Origin: Sulfurospirillum cavolei
GTDB lineage: Bacteria > Campylobacterota > Campylobacteria > Campylobacterales > Sulfurospirillaceae
Direction of reading: 5' to 3'
Length of the DNA stretch: 64,000 nucleotides
NCBI RefSeq assembly: GCF_001548055.1
Contig: NZ_AP014724.1
Span: 1,426,001 to 1,490,000, forward strand
Part shown: positions 8,642 to 17,902 of the stretch, piece after piece
How positions within the stretch are numbered: position 1 is the first letter of the stretch
Layout: each line of letters opens with the position of its first letter
Notes under the pieces: model-generated
Seen by the model: only the letters and a program-made list of their open reading frames with translations
Told to the model about the DNA's origin: nothing
Database searches by the model: none
Made by a program: the position numbers and the translations under genes

Positions 8642-9693
8642 TAGATCACCACCAATTGCGCCGTAATCGCACCGGAACGTTTGATGTTTTCAAAAATCGA
8701 GATAATATCTTTGGGTTTTGCGCCTAATTTATTGAGTGCGCGCGCTACGTTGGCGACGGTCATACTCTCTTCTTGCATTTTAATGCGGTTTTCGCTTGCC
8801 GCTATTTGAACGTTACCGCCGATATCGACGTTTTTATCGCTTGGTACGTTATCGTTTGCTTCGATTTTAATCGTAATATCGCCGTGCGTAATGACGACGG
8901 GATCCACTTTGATATTGACGCCAGAGACAATCGTTCCCGTGCGCTCGTCGATAATAATTTTATCTTCGCGTTCGTATTTCACTTGCGTATCCAGCGTTTT
9001 GGCTAAAAACTCGACGGAGGTATAATTGGCGGGTTTCATCAATCGAATCGTTCGAGAATCGGTTGCTACGGCAATTTTTTTACCGAAGGCACGGTTAAGT
9101 TCGTTTTGAACGGAGACTGCCGTATTGAAATTTGCTTCTTTTAACGAAAGATTGATAAATTCTTGTTCATGTAAATCAAATTCGATCTCACGCTCCACGA
9201 GTGCTCCGCCGAAAATATTCGCCGATGCCGGGTGATTAACTTGTCCTTTTTCCTTACCGTTCATACCGCCGATCGTTAGCGATCCTTGCGCCAAAGAGTA
9301 AATTTTTCCGTCGACGCCTTTAAGAGGTGTCAACAAAAGATTACCGCCTTGTAAGGATTTGGCATCGCCGATAGAGGAAACGGAAACGTCGATTTTATCG
9401 CCTTGACGCGCAAAAGCAGGAAGTTTTGCGGTGACGACAACCGCAGCGATATTTTTAGATTTAATATCCGCCGGATCGATTTTAACGTTGACGGTCTGCA
9501 AAAGATTCGATAAAGAACGAAGCGTAAACTCCGAAGAAGAACCGTCTCCCGTTCCGTTTAATCCTACGACCAAACCGTAACCGATCAGTTGGTTTTCGCG
9601 CACGCCGATGACGTTAGCGACATCCCCGAGCCTTTCAGCGAAAAGCGACGATACGATGGAAACAATTACCAATGAAATGTTGATAATTTTCAT
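8641..9693 (-). CDS. flgI: flagellar P-ring protein FlgI
   Basis: FlgI forms the P-ring bushing around the rod in the peptidoglycan layer. The 350-residue precursor has a Sec signal peptide (about residues 1-18, ending in SLFA) followed by [26 protein letters not shown], the conserved mature N-terminus, then [11 protein letters not shown] and [20 protein letters not shown]. The C-terminal [31 protein letters not shown] is also standard. Length equals that of the family. It is the first gene of the flgI-J-M-N-K run and is preceded by a near-perfect sigma54 promoter. Confidence 0.97.
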   Translation of the reverse strand: MKIINISLVIVSIVSSLFAERLGDVANVIGVRENQLIGYGLVVGLNGTGDGSSSEFTLRSLSNLLQTVNVKIDPADIKSKNIAAVVVTAKLPAFARQGDKIDVSVSSIGDAKSLQGGNLLLTPLKGVDGKIYSLAQGSLTIGGMNGKEKGQVNHPASANIFGGALVEREIEFDLHEQEFINLSLKEANFNTAVSVQNELNRAFGKKIAVATDSRTIRLMKPANYTSVEFLAKTLDTQVKYEREDKIIIDERTGTIVSGVNIKVDPVVITHGDITIKIEANDNVPSDKNVDIGGNVQIAASENRIKMQEESMTVANVARALNKLGAKPKDIISIFENIKRSGAITAQLVVI

Positions 9694-9730
9694 TTATTCC
9701 CTTTACATGTAGCATTCTTTGCTAAGTGTA

Positions 9731-9748
9731 AAGCAATTCGCGTTCCAA
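9731..9748 (-). promoter_or_regulatory. sigma54 (RpoN) promoter for flgI operon
   Basis: On the minus strand the sequence is TTGGAACGCGAATTGCTT, which matches the epsilon RpoN consensus TTGGAACR-N4-TTGCTT at every fixed position, with the required GG-N10-GC core. It ends about 37 bases upstream of the flgI start. Middle flagellar genes of this phylum are transcribed by RpoN with the activator FlgR. The rsmD gene stops only a few bases upstream, so this promoter separates the two transcripts. Confidence 0.9.
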
Positions 9749-9752
9749 AGAT

Positions 9753-10328
9753 TTATCGATAGTACGACAGAGAGCTTTTTCCGAATTTTTTCGTTTTTTG
9801 AAGCGTATATGAACCGATGGTTTCGGGTAAAACTTCCGTACTCATATGTTCTACGATGGCGGCTATCGTCTTGTCTTGCGGTAACGAGGCAATGAGGCGG
9901 AGCGTATTTTGATACACTTCTTCCATACCTTCACGAATGGAAAACGGTGGATCAAAATAAAAATAGGTCGGCGTACGTAAGGCAGAAAACAGCGTGGGCA
10001 ATACCGTAAAGCTATCTCCGTAGATGACCGTCGTATGCGTATCGTCAATCACTTTACAATTGCGTTTTAAGATACGAACGGCATCTTGATCTTTTTCGAT
10101 AAAATAAGCATACATGGCGCCTCGACTGAGGGCTTCAAGACCGATAGAACCGCTTCCGCCGAAAACTTCGACAAAGGTCGTATCCATAACGTCGTATTGT
10201 AGCGTATCGAACAACGAGCCTTTTAAGATCGCTTTGGTACTGCGAGTGCTCTCTAAAGAGGGTAACTCCAGCTTTTTTCCTTTATATTTTCCCGTGTTAA
10301 TCGTCGTATATAAAGGTTTAGTTCCCAT
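9753..10328 (-). CDS. rsmD: 16S rRNA (guanine966-N2)-methyltransferase RsmD
   Basis: A 191-residue SAM-dependent methyltransferase of the RsmD family, which methylates G966 of 16S rRNA. Visible motifs are GKYKGKKLELP near residue 13, STRSTKAILKGSLFDTL near 28, the SAM-binding FVEVFGGSGSIGLEALSRGA near 52, and the catalytic DPPF near residue 125. It overlaps the start of the unknown upstream gene's 3' end by 11 nt. The match in domain order and length is good. Confidence 0.92.
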   Translation of the reverse strand: MGTKPLYTTINTGKYKGKKLELPSLESTRSTKAILKGSLFDTLQYDVMDTTFVEVFGGSGSIGLEALSRGAMYAYFIEKDQDAVRILKRNCKVIDDTHTTVIYGDSFTVLPTLFSALRTPTYFYFDPPFSIREGMEEVYQNTLRLIASLPQDKTIAAIVEHMSTEVLPETIGSYTLQKTKKFGKSSLSYYR

Positions 10329-10683
10329 AATAATTCCGAATCGTCTGAATCAAATCCGCTCTAAATTTATCGGTCAAAGCCGTGATTTTTTCTTCAAGAG
10401 CATAGGTACTTTTTGGCATATCTCCTATCAATCCGTCCATACTGTTTTGAAGAAGTAAAAGGTGTTGAAAAAATTTATCGAGTTCTAATAATAACGTCGA
10501 TTTTGAAAACGGTATATTCAAATTTCCCTCAGACGCGGCAACGTAAAAAACCGGCTTATCGAGTTCGATTTTTTTGTCGCTAATGACGAAATCACATTGT
10601 TTATACGCAACAATAGCATCACCCAAAAACGATTTGAGCGCACGGCTGAGTAAAAGCGACTGACATACGACGGCAATCTTCAT
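10318..10683 (-). CDS. conserved hypothetical protein, 121 residues
   Basis: The protein starts MKIAVVCQSLLLSRALKSFLG, a beta-strand/helix opening like those of receiver or Rossmann-type folds, and ends in a helical region (residues 70-120) with an aromatic tail. No catalytic motif, signal peptide or membrane segment is seen. It overlaps rsmD by 11 nt and is probably transcribed with it. I do not recognise the family; its alpha/beta start without the receiver aspartates argues against a functional response regulator. Confidence 0.65.
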   Translation of the reverse strand: MKIAVVCQSLLLSRALKSFLGDAIVAYKQCDFVISDKKIELDKPVFYVAASEGNLNIPFSKSTLLLELDKFFQHLLLLQNSMDGLIGDMPKSTYALEEKITALTDKFRADLIQTIRNYYGN

Positions 10684-10738
10684 CGGCTCCCTTTAAGATA
10701 CAATATCGCGAAATATAACACACAATCTCTTAAAGAGT

Positions 10739-10765
10739 TAAACAAAAAAAAAGATGTGCCGATTT
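10739..10765 (+). promoter_or_regulatory. sigma28 (FliA) promoter for flaG-fliD-fliS-fliT
   Basis: The sequence has TAAA at 10739-10742, exactly 15 bases, then GCCGATTT at 10758-10765. The epsilon FliA consensus is TAAA-N15-GCCGATAT/A, so the -35 element, the spacing and the first six -10 bases all fit. It lies 44 bases before the flaG start and fits late flagellar timing of flaG-fliD-fliS. Confidence 0.88.
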
Positions 10766-10808
10766 AGCTCATAGGAAATTAACAACTGACGGAGTAAGGA
10801 GAGCTACC

Positions 10809-11177
10809 ATGGATATTTTTAGTGCAACCAGCAAACATGTTGAAGCTACGACTACGCCCAAATCGGCTAACGTTATGCCGACGAAGCAGGTAGAACATTA
10901 CAGCGAAACAACCGACGCCAATCAAGATACCCAAAAAGATCAAACGAAAGACGTCAAAGCCTCCCTTGAAAAAACGGTTAAAGAATTGAACGAGCAAATG
11001 GATATGCTTGACACCAATCTCAAATTCGGTTTTAACGATAAAATCGATATTATGTATGTCAACGTCATGGAAAAAAGCACCGGAAAACTGATTCGCAAGT
11101 TTCCGACGGAAGAAGCGATGAACTTGTCGGCAAAAATGAAAGAAATCGTAGGAATGATTTTTGATAAAAAAGGATAG
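10809..11177 (+). CDS. flaG: FlaG family flagellar protein
   Basis: A 122-residue FlaG protein, which in this group limits flagellar filament length and is co-expressed with the filament cap. The N-terminal 55 residues are polar and likely disordered; the conserved C-terminal domain shows LKFGFNDKIDIMYVNVMEKSTGKLIRKFPTEEAMNLSAKMKEIVGMIFD, the typical FlaG signature of which the RKFPTEE portion is most conserved. It is preceded by a strong ribosome site (AAGGAGAG) and the sigma28 promoter, and is followed by fliD after 3 nt. Confidence 0.9.
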   Translation: MDIFSATSKHVEATTTPKSANVMPTKQVEHYSETTDANQDTQKDQTKDVKASLEKTVKELNEQMDMLDTNLKFGFNDKIDIMYVNVMEKSTGKLIRKFPTEEAMNLSAKMKEIVGMIFDKKG

Positions 11178-11180
11178 TAG

Positions 11181-12869
11181 ATGGCAACTTCAAGCTTAAG
11201 CTCGCTCGGGCTCGGAAGCGACGGTGCTCTCAGTTACGATACGATTGATAAATTACGTACCGTTGATGAAAAAGCGCAATTGGATCCTATTGATAAAAAA
11301 ATAACGACCAATACGACTAAACAAAACGATTTAACTTCATTAACTTCGTTGGTAACGACGTTAAAAACATCGACAAACTCGCTTGCCAGTGAAATGACAT
11401 ACCTTAAAAGAACTACGACCGTTTCGAACAGTGCCGTTTCAATTACGGCGCAATCGGGTACGGACGTTCAAGATTTTTCGTTGCATGTCACAACTCTAGC
11501 GAAACAAGACGTTTATCAGTCCAAGACATACACGTCTCAAACCGCTACGTTTGCTTCGGCCGACGATACGTTAACGCTCGAAATTAACGGTAAAAGTTAC
11601 GATTTCAACGTAACCGCGACGACAACATTATCTGAACTTAAAGATATGATTAACGATAAAGCGGGAGACAAGGTAACGGCTTCTATTTTGAATGTCGGAG
11701 GCACCGAACCGTATCGTTTGGTTATCAAATCGGATACGACGGGAAAAGATAATGCCATAACACTTTCCTCAACGGGTACGACCAGTGCGGATTTAGGCTT
11801 TAGCACGGCAGCCAACCATTTGCAAGAAGCAACGGATGCTTCTTTCACGTATAACGGAGTGGCAATTTCACGTGCGACAAATACGTTTGACGATCTGATT
11901 AAAGGCGTTAGCGTTACGTTAAATGAGACGCAAGAAACAGGTAAAAATACGACTGTATCGATTACGCAAGATTCAAGCGAACTCAAAAAAACCGTTGAAT
12001 CTCTTGTCTCTTCGTATAATAGTTTAATGTCGCAACTCACGGAACTGACAAAATACGATATCGATACGAAAACCGCCGGAACATTCCAAGGCGTTAGCCA
12101 AATTACGGCATTAAGCAGAGAAGTACGCAAACAAGTCTTAAGCGTCGATTCCGAAGGTAGAAGCTTGGCGGACTACGGACTCGAATTGAATACCGACGGA
12201 CAGCTTGAATTTGACTCATCGGTATTTGATAAAAAATTGAAAGAAGACCCTGCCGAACTTCAAGAGTATTTTAGAGGTTCAACCACGTACAAAACAACGC
12301 AATACATCGGAACTCCCGTTGCTTCCGATGCTCTGAATATTGCTACGGACGAATTTAAAATCAACGGAACTTCCGTCACGTTTTCCACATCCGCAGGTGC
12401 CACGGCGGCCGAAAATCTTACGGCCTTACAAACGGCGATTAATAAAGCAGGCATTTCGGGAATCGAAGCGACATTGGGTAGCAATAATAATATCTACCTC
12501 AAAAGCACGATTCAAGGTTTGGACATCGAAATTACGGGCGATAAAACTAAGCTGGCATCTTTAGGATTACAACCGACGACGGCTTATGCGCAAAGCGAAA
12601 CCAAGGAAGGTGTTTTTACCTCGTTTAATACGCTCTTAAATTCTTATACCAATAGTAAAGACGGTATTTTGTCGCTTTATAAAACAAGTTTAACGACGGA
12701 GAAAAAATCGCTGACTACCGAACGTGAAAAAACCGTCACGAATTTGGATAAGAAATACGACTTGATGGCAAAACGTTTTGCCGAGTACGATAGGATTATC
12801 AATCAACTTCAAACAAGTTTTGACTCTTTATCGCTAATGATCAAACAATCTTACACGTCACAAAATTAA
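11181..12869 (+). CDS. fliD: flagellar filament capping protein FliD (HAP2)
   Basis: FliD forms the cap under which flagellin subunits polymerise. The 562-residue protein has the N-terminal FliD domain (about residues 10-110), with LTSLTSLVTTLKTSTNSLAS and LHVTTLAKQDVYQS, and the C-terminal domain (about 250-550) ending in helical KRFAEYDRIINQLQTSFDSLSLMI, the leg domain. The middle is rich in Thr/Ser/Asn as in epsilon homologues. It is co-transcribed with flaG and its export chaperones fliS and fliT downstream. Confidence 0.94.
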   Translation: MATSSLSSLGLGSDGALSYDTIDKLRTVDEKAQLDPIDKKITTNTTKQNDLTSLTSLVTTLKTSTNSLASEMTYLKRTTTVSNSAVSITAQSGTDVQDFSLHVTTLAKQDVYQSKTYTSQTATFASADDTLTLEINGKSYDFNVTATTTLSELKDMINDKAGDKVTASILNVGGTEPYRLVIKSDTTGKDNAITLSSTGTTSADLGFSTAANHLQEATDASFTYNGVAISRATNTFDDLIKGVSVTLNETQETGKNTTVSITQDSSELKKTVESLVSSYNSLMSQLTELTKYDIDTKTAGTFQGVSQITALSREVRKQVLSVDSEGRSLADYGLELNTDGQLEFDSSVFDKKLKEDPAELQEYFRGSTTYKTTQYIGTPVASDALNIATDEFKINGTSVTFSTSAGATAAENLTALQTAINKAGISGIEATLGSNNNIYLKSTIQGLDIEITGDKTKLASLGLQPTTAYAQSETKEGVFTSFNTLLNSYTNSKDGILSLYKTSLTTEKKSLTTEREKTVTNLDKKYDLMAKRFAEYDRIINQLQTSFDSLSLMIKQSYTSQN

Positions 12870-12888
12870 TTTATTTAAGGAAAATAGA

Positions 12889-13266
12889 ATGTACTCCAAT
12901 CTAGCATACTCAACTTACTCACAAAATAACGTCTCGATAGAATCACCTGAAAAGTTGATAAAAATGCTATACGAAGGTATTTTACGCTTTGCTTCTCAAG
13001 CAAAAAGAGCCATAGAAGACGGAAATATCGAGAAACGAACCTATTGGATTAACCGTACTTCCGCTATCTTCGCAGAGTTAATTCATTCACTTAATTACGA
13101 TAACGGTCGAGTTGCGTACTATCTACAAGGTCTTTATACGTATCAGTTAAAATTGCTTTCGGAAGCTAATTTAAATAACGATACCGAAAAATTAGATCAA
13201 GTCATGAATGTAGCACGCGGCCTTTTAGATGCGTGGAAAGACGAAACCGAAAATGTCATGGAATAA
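12889..13266 (+). CDS. fliS: flagellar export chaperone FliS
   Basis: FliS binds the C-terminus of flagellin in the cytoplasm and prevents premature polymerisation. The 125-residue protein shows the family hallmarks: AYSTYSQNNVSIESPEKLIKMLYEGIL at the N-terminus, IEKRTYWINRTSAIFAELIHSLNY in the middle and LLDAWKD at the end. AAGGAAAAT precedes the ATG. The 3' end overlaps the next gene by 14 nt. Confidence 0.94.
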   Translation: MYSNLAYSTYSQNNVSIESPEKLIKMLYEGILRFASQAKRAIEDGNIEKRTYWINRTSAIFAELIHSLNYDNGRVAYYLQGLYTYQLKLLSEANLNNDTEKLDQVMNVARGLLDAWKDETENVME

Positions 13267-13510
13267 CGATTTTACGGTAGCCTTGGTTTCAAAAAACGAT
13301 CATGAGATAGAACGATTGCTCGCGCGAATGCCGCAATTTACTACTCGTGAAGAGATGCAGTGTGCACAAGCGTTGATTCAAGAAGCCTTAACGTATATGC
13401 AAGATGAACGTCGTGGCATACAAGAGGCGATGCAAAAACTTAAAAAAACACGCGATTTCATCGCTTCTTCAGAAATATTATCATCCTACGAAAAAGAGTA
13501 CAGAGGGTAA
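13253..13510 (+). CDS. FliT-like flagellar chaperone/regulator
   Basis: An 85-residue helical, charged protein that begins MSWNNDFTVALVSKNDHEIERLLARMP at 13253, inside the end of fliS. A longer reading from 13229 is rejected because the extra eight codons lie wholly within fliS. Position behind fliD-fliS, size and all-helical character fit the FliT-type chaperones found there in other flagellated bacteria, but sequence similarity to known FliT is not evident, so the call is contextual. A terminator hairpin overlaps its stop codon. Confidence 0.6.
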   Translation: MSWNNDFTVALVSKNDHEIERLLARMPQFTTREEMQCAQALIQEALTYMQDERRGIQEAMQKLKKTRDFIASSEILSSYEKEYRG

Positions 13511-13530
13511 AGCTACCCTCCTTCTTTTTA
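13503..13530 (+). terminator. intrinsic terminator after fliT
   Basis: GAGGGTA (13503-13509), loop AAGC, TACCCTC (13514-13520) forms a perfect 7-bp stem and is followed by a T-rich run CTTCTTTTTA. It closes the flaG-fliD-fliS-fliT transcript just before the convergent symporter gene. Confidence 0.8.
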
Positions 13531-15168
13531 GTCTTCAAAACACTTTTTAATCAACGTAGCACTCTCAGGCTTTGTCATCAAAGAGACAATCACCGCGGTC
13601 AGTGCCGAAAGCGGCAGAGCGATCATCATTGCATCAACAAAGATGATTTTGCCGCTTAAGAGCGAATCCACCCCAAAAAGCATTTTTGCAACACCTAGCT
13701 GTTTGGCTTCTTGAAAGTGCACAAACAACAACCAAAACGTCGTTACCACCGTTCCTACGATCATCGAAGCGATGGCTCCTTTTTTGGTCATGCGTTTCCA
13801 AAAAAGCCCACCAAAATAAGTCGGTAAAAAGATGCTCGCGCACAACGCAAAGAAAATCGCCGTACTGCGTGCGATGATGGCAGGTTGTTTGTCAAACACA
13901 TAGGCTAAAGAGACCGAGATGACGATCATGACGATGATACCTACGCGCGTAATGAGCAGAGAATTGGGATTGTTTTTGCCCGCAAGCTGTTCAAAAACAT
14001 CGCGACCGATCGCCGTTCCCATCGCATGAAATTGACTCGAAAGCGTACTCATCGCCGCTGAAATGAGGGCAAATAAAAAGATAAACGCAAACCATTTAGG
14101 CATCGCGGCATTGATAAAATGTGGAATCACCTTTCCGATACCACCCGTGCTTTGAAGTGCGTTTTTGCCCTCGTTAAACTCATAATACCACACGTTCGTC
14201 ACCGAACCCACCAGATAGATAATACCCGTCATCGCGATGATAAAAACGCCACCGATCAAAACAGCGCGGTTCAGCTCATTTTTGCTTTTTACGGTCATAA
14301 AACGCACCACCAACTGCGGTTGCGCCAAAACACCCACACCCACGCCCATCGCAATGGTTGTAATGATAAATAGCCATCCCTCAGAGAGAAAAACGGGCAT
14401 CTTATTCCAGCCCTGAAAGCCCCAGTTCATCGAGAGTTTCATCAAAAAATCAGGACTTCCCGCGGCGAGTTCTTTGATGTTTACATGTAAAAGCGGTGCA
14501 ACGGTTTTATCCCAAACCATCTCCAACTTTGAAAGTCCCACGTCAACGCCACCGATAGCATTAAACACCATCACCATCAAGATGATCATCGCGACAAACA
14601 TAATGACCCCTTGAAGCGCGTCGGTTAACATAACGCCTTTCAAACCACCTGCTAAAACATACCCCGTGACGATCACGGACATCACCAAAAGGGCAATGTG
14701 ATAGTCAACGTGAAAGTATGCCACTAAAAACTCCGTTCCACCAATGAGCACCGCTGAAGTGTAAAGAGGCATAAAAATCGTGATCAAAACACCGCCAAAG
14801 ACCTGAATAAACTTCGAATGAAAACGTCGGCCTAAGAGTTCAGGAAAGGTGTGTGCGTTGAGTCGAATGCCCATTTTTCGCGTTGGATTGCCCAAAAAAA
14901 CAAACGCGATAAAGACGCCGATGAAGATGTTACAAAAGGTCAACCACAACAGCGAATTTCCAAGCCATGCCGCCACACCGCCAAATCCTACGATCGCCGC
15001 GGTGGAGATAAACGTTGCTCCATAACTCAGCGCCATGACAAACGGATGCGTATCTCCTCCAGCGATGAGATAGTCCGCCGAACTTTTGGTCTGTTTGTAT
15101 CCGACATAGCCCAAATAGGCTAATACCGCAAGATAAACGATGATGACGATATTTTCAATCAGATTCAT
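13528..15168 (-). CDS. sodium:solute symporter (SSS family)
   Basis: A 546-residue inner-membrane sodium/solute symporter with about 13-14 hydrophobic helices. The start MNLIENIVIIVYLAVLAYLGYVGYKQTKS at 15168 is chosen because it overlaps the stop of the small accessory ORF upstream (ATGA) and matches the family N-terminus; the reading to 15207 only adds basic residues in the accessory ORF's region. Typical segments are AGGDTHPFVMALSYGATFISTAA (residues about 30-55) and LISAAMSTLSSQFHAMGTAIGRDV, containing the sodium-site serine/threonine. It resembles acetate/propionate-type permeases. It is divergent from the ior-paaK operon, so a carboxylate made or used there is a plausible substrate; this is inference. 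Confidence 0.9.
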   Translation of the reverse strand: MNLIENIVIIVYLAVLAYLGYVGYKQTKSSADYLIAGGDTHPFVMALSYGATFISTAAIVGFGGVAAWLGNSLLWLTFCNIFIGVFIAFVFLGNPTRKMGIRLNAHTFPELLGRRFHSKFIQVFGGVLITIFMPLYTSAVLIGGTEFLVAYFHVDYHIALLVMSVIVTGYVLAGGLKGVMLTDALQGVIMFVAMIILMVMVFNAIGGVDVGLSKLEMVWDKTVAPLLHVNIKELAAGSPDFLMKLSMNWGFQGWNKMPVFLSEGWLFIITTIAMGVGVGVLAQPQLVVRFMTVKSKNELNRAVLIGGVFIIAMTGIIYLVGSVTNVWYYEFNEGKNALQSTGGIGKVIPHFINAAMPKWFAFIFLFALISAAMSTLSSQFHAMGTAIGRDVFEQLAGKNNPNSLLITRVGIIVMIVISVSLAYVFDKQPAIIARSTAIFFALCASIFLPTYFGGLFWKRMTKKGAIASMIVGTVVTTFWLLFVHFQEAKQLGVAKMLFGVDSLLSGKIIFVDAMMIALPLSALTAVIVSLMTKPESATLIKKCFED

Positions 15169-15335
15169 CCCAAATCCTTCGTCATTTTTGCTTCGTCTTT
15201 TTCCCAAGACTTGGTGTTTAACACCTTCTCTTCTTTGTCTTTATTCCAGTTGATGACACCGTAAATCACGCATAAAAGAGCGCTCGCATTCATCAGCCAA
15301 AATGCCGCTCCAACTCCTAGATCAAATGTTCCCAT
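15165..15335 (-). CDS. symporter small accessory protein, 56 residues
   Basis: Reading the minus strand from the ATG at 15335 gives a 56-residue protein MGTFDLGVGAAFWLMNASAL... with one membrane helix (about residues 8-28) followed by WNKDKEEK and a charged tail ending KMTKDLG. Its TGA overlaps the symporter ATG (ATGA), and GGGAG stands seven bases before its start. Short proteins of this layout precede many SSS-family genes and are thought to assist the transporter. It is below usual ORF-length limits and easily missed. The overlap, helix and ribosome site support it strongly. Confidence 0.82.
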   Translation of the reverse strand: MGTFDLGVGAAFWLMNASALLCVIYGVINWNKDKEEKVLNTKSWEKDEAKMTKDLG

Positions 15336-15551
15336 TCACAACTCCCACCTTTTAATGTTCCTTAAAGTAATATAAAATGCTTTAATGAACCTTTATTCAC
15401 ACAATTAATGGATTCTAAAAAATGGCTAAAGTTTCAAAATTGCCCACTTTACATGTAAGGATTTTGCGAAGATGGCTTAGATAAGTAACTTATAATCTTA
15501 GTTTCAATACTCTGTAAGACATTACACAATTCGTACTGGAGCGCCGCGACG

Positions 15552-17363
15552 ATGAAACAGATTTTGATGGGAAATGAAGCGATTGCCTTAGGGCTCATTC
15601 ATGCGGGTGTCGATATGATTTCAGGGTATCCTGGAACACCCTCAAGCGAGATTTTGGGAAATTTTCAAAAGTTTCGCGACAAGAACAAACTGAATGCCTA
15701 CGCACAATGGGCGACCAATGAAAAAGTGGGCTTTGAAGTCGCTTACGCAGGTGCCATTTCGGGTAAACGTACCTGTGCGACGATGAAGCAAGTCGGACTC
15801 AATGTCGCCAGTGACGCGCTGATGAGCGCTTCGTACATCGGACTTAAAGGTGCGATGCTCTTGGTCTCCTGTGATGATCCCGGTTTTTACTCCTCCCAAA
15901 CCGAGCAAGACAGTCGAAGCTTTGCCAAGTTTGCAAAAATCCCCGTGCTGGATCCTGCCACACCGCAAGAAGCGTACGATATGGTCAAACTAGGCTCTGA
16001 GCTATCGCACCACTTTGAATCCATCGTCATGCTTCGCCCTGTGATGCGCGTGAGCCACGCTAGAGAGATTTGCGAAGTCGATGATACGATAAGCGTAAAC
16101 GCCAATGAGGGCAATTTTGAGCGCAATATTCCACGTTGGGGTGCCGTGCCACCTGCGGGAAGATTTCGCCAAGGTTTAGAGCAGATCGAGCGTTTGGAAG
16201 CCATTAAGGCGTGGAACTGGGATCATCTCATTGAGCCTAAAACGCACCAATTCAAAGGCGCTAAGGTACTTTGTCTTACCAGTGGCACGGGCGATGGTTA
16301 TGTCAAAGAAGCCGTGGAAGAGCGTGGCATTCAAGCCGATATTTTAAAACTCGATATGCCCTACCCGCTTCCCAAAGAAAAGCTCGAAGCGCTTTTTGCA
16401 CCTTACGAGAAAGTGATCGTTTTTGAAGAGAGTTACCCCTGTATCGAAGAGCAGTTAAGCTCACCAAAACTCTACGGGAAACTGACCAAACACGTCCATC
16501 TCATCGATGAATTTTCTAAAGATAAAGTGCTCGCTGCGTTTGCTAAAGCGGGTGTCATGGAGCCAAATCACGCGTACCAAAGTGAGAAGTACGAAAAAGA
16601 GCTCCCCAAACGCCCACCCAATATGTGCCCCGGCTGTCCGCACCGCGACGTGCACTATGCCATTACCAAAGTCTTTAAAAAGAAAAAGTCTATCTACACC
16701 TCTGACATCGGCTGTTACACGCTAGGACTCAATCAAGCGGCGATCGATACCATCTTGTGCATGGGTGCGAGTGTTTCGATGGCGAGCGGTTTTAGCATCT
16801 CCGATCCCGATAAAAGCGTTGTCGCGACCATCGGCGATAGTACCTTTATGCACTCGGGTGTTGCGCCGCTTATTAACGCCGTGTACCAAAACCATAAGTT
16901 TGTTCTCATCATTTTAGACAACTCCACCACCGCGATGACGGGTCGTCAAACCACGCCAGAGCGTACCAATCCTCATCAAATCGACATCAAACGCATCGTT
17001 GAGGGGTGTGGTATCACCTGTCACGAGTACGTCTATGAGCAAGACCTAAACAAAACCTTCGGTTTCGTCAAATCGCTTCAAGAAGCCTACAAAACCGCTA
17101 CCGCACCTGTTGTTGCGGTTATTCGTGAATTTTGTGTACTCGATAAAGACAATGCCGCGGGACGCCTTGGCAATGTGCTTGTTGAAGTCGATGAGGACAA
17201 ATGTGTTGCCTGCGATTCGTGCATCACCAACTACAAATGCCCACCGATGTTCTACAACGATGCAGGCAAAATGGCTATTGATCCGTTCTTGTGTGCCGGA
17301 TGCGGCTCATGCCTTGATGTGGTCTGTCCAACCGACGCGTTTGTGAAAAAAGAGGAGAAATAG
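15552..17363 (+). CDS. iorA: indolepyruvate:ferredoxin oxidoreductase, alpha subunit
   Basis: IorA with IorB decarboxylates aryl pyruvates (indolepyruvate, phenylpyruvate) to aryl-acetyl-CoA, reducing ferredoxin. The 603-residue protein has the N-terminal pyrimidine-binding domain (GYPGTPSSEILG near residue 27), the TPP-binding domain (MCPGCPHRDVHYA near 357; GDSTFMHSGVAPLINAVYQN near 430) and a C-terminal 2[4Fe-4S] module with CVACDSCITNYKCP and CAGCGSCLDVVCP. GGAG lies before the ATG. It heads the operon iorA-iorB-paaK-ACT-paaK; iorB follows after 2 nt. Confidence 0.95.
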   Translation: MKQILMGNEAIALGLIHAGVDMISGYPGTPSSEILGNFQKFRDKNKLNAYAQWATNEKVGFEVAYAGAISGKRTCATMKQVGLNVASDALMSASYIGLKGAMLLVSCDDPGFYSSQTEQDSRSFAKFAKIPVLDPATPQEAYDMVKLGSELSHHFESIVMLRPVMRVSHAREICEVDDTISVNANEGNFERNIPRWGAVPPAGRFRQGLEQIERLEAIKAWNWDHLIEPKTHQFKGAKVLCLTSGTGDGYVKEAVEERGIQADILKLDMPYPLPKEKLEALFAPYEKVIVFEESYPCIEEQLSSPKLYGKLTKHVHLIDEFSKDKVLAAFAKAGVMEPNHAYQSEKYEKELPKRPPNMCPGCPHRDVHYAITKVFKKKKSIYTSDIGCYTLGLNQAAIDTILCMGASVSMASGFSISDPDKSVVATIGDSTFMHSGVAPLINAVYQNHKFVLIILDNSTTAMTGRQTTPERTNPHQIDIKRIVEGCGITCHEYVYEQDLNKTFGFVKSLQEAYKTATAPVVAVIREFCVLDKDNAAGRLGNVLVEVDEDKCVACDSCITNYKCPPMFYNDAGKMAIDPFLCAGCGSCLDVVCPTDAFVKKEEK

Positions 17364-17365
17364 TC

Positions 17366-17902
17366 ATGAAATATCAAATCGTTATCGCAGGTATCGGCGG
17401 ACAAGGTGCGGTCTTTTTGGTCAAAGTGCTTAGCATCGCCTCAGCCCTTGCAGGTCAAAAATGTTTAGGCACGGAAAACCACGGCATGAGCCAACGTGGC
17501 GGCTCGGTTTCATGCTATGTCAAAATCGGCGACTTTTACGCCCCTGCCATTGATGAAGGACAAGCCGATCTTTTGATCGCGCTAGAAGGCAATGAAGCGC
17601 TACGCAATATCCAATACCTTAGCAAAGACAAAGGCGTCATCGTTGTCAATGCGCCCAAAAGTTTTCCCAAAGTGGACTTTGAAACCCACAACATCGACGC
17701 GTTTAAAAAAGCCAAAGCGAAAGCATTTCCCATCGATGCGCTCAACGTCTATATGCTAGGCGTTACGCTCGCACTTGATACACGATTTCCGTTTACATGT
17801 AAAGAGATCGAAGAAGCGATTACTGCGATGAATGCGAAAGTTTCGGAGAAAAATATCGCTGTACTTCACCAAGGCATCAACGATGCAAAGGCAAAGAAAT
17901 GA
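17366..17902 (+). CDS. iorB: indolepyruvate:ferredoxin oxidoreductase, beta subunit
   Basis: A 178-residue subunit of the gamma-domain type found in 2-oxoacid:ferredoxin oxidoreductases. It begins [21 protein letters not shown] and contains [21 protein letters not shown], both diagnostic of IorB. It follows iorA closely and its stop overlaps the next start (ATGA), so the two subunits and the CoA ligase are translated together. Confidence 0.94.
   Translation: MKYQIVIAGIGGQGAVFLVKVLSIASALAGQKCLGTENHGMSQRGGSVSCYVKIGDFYAPAIDEGQADLLIALEGNEALRNIQYLSKDKGVIVVNAPKSFPKVDFETHNIDAFKKAKAKAFPIDALNVYMLGVTLALDTRFPFTCKEIEEAITAMNAKVSEKNIAVLHQGINDAKAKK

Noticed and set aside
15449..15496. sigma70 promoter of iorA with TTGCGA and TATAAT
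   Set aside because: A good TATAAT exists at 15491-15496 but the candidate -35 is 21 bases away, so the pair is not convincing.
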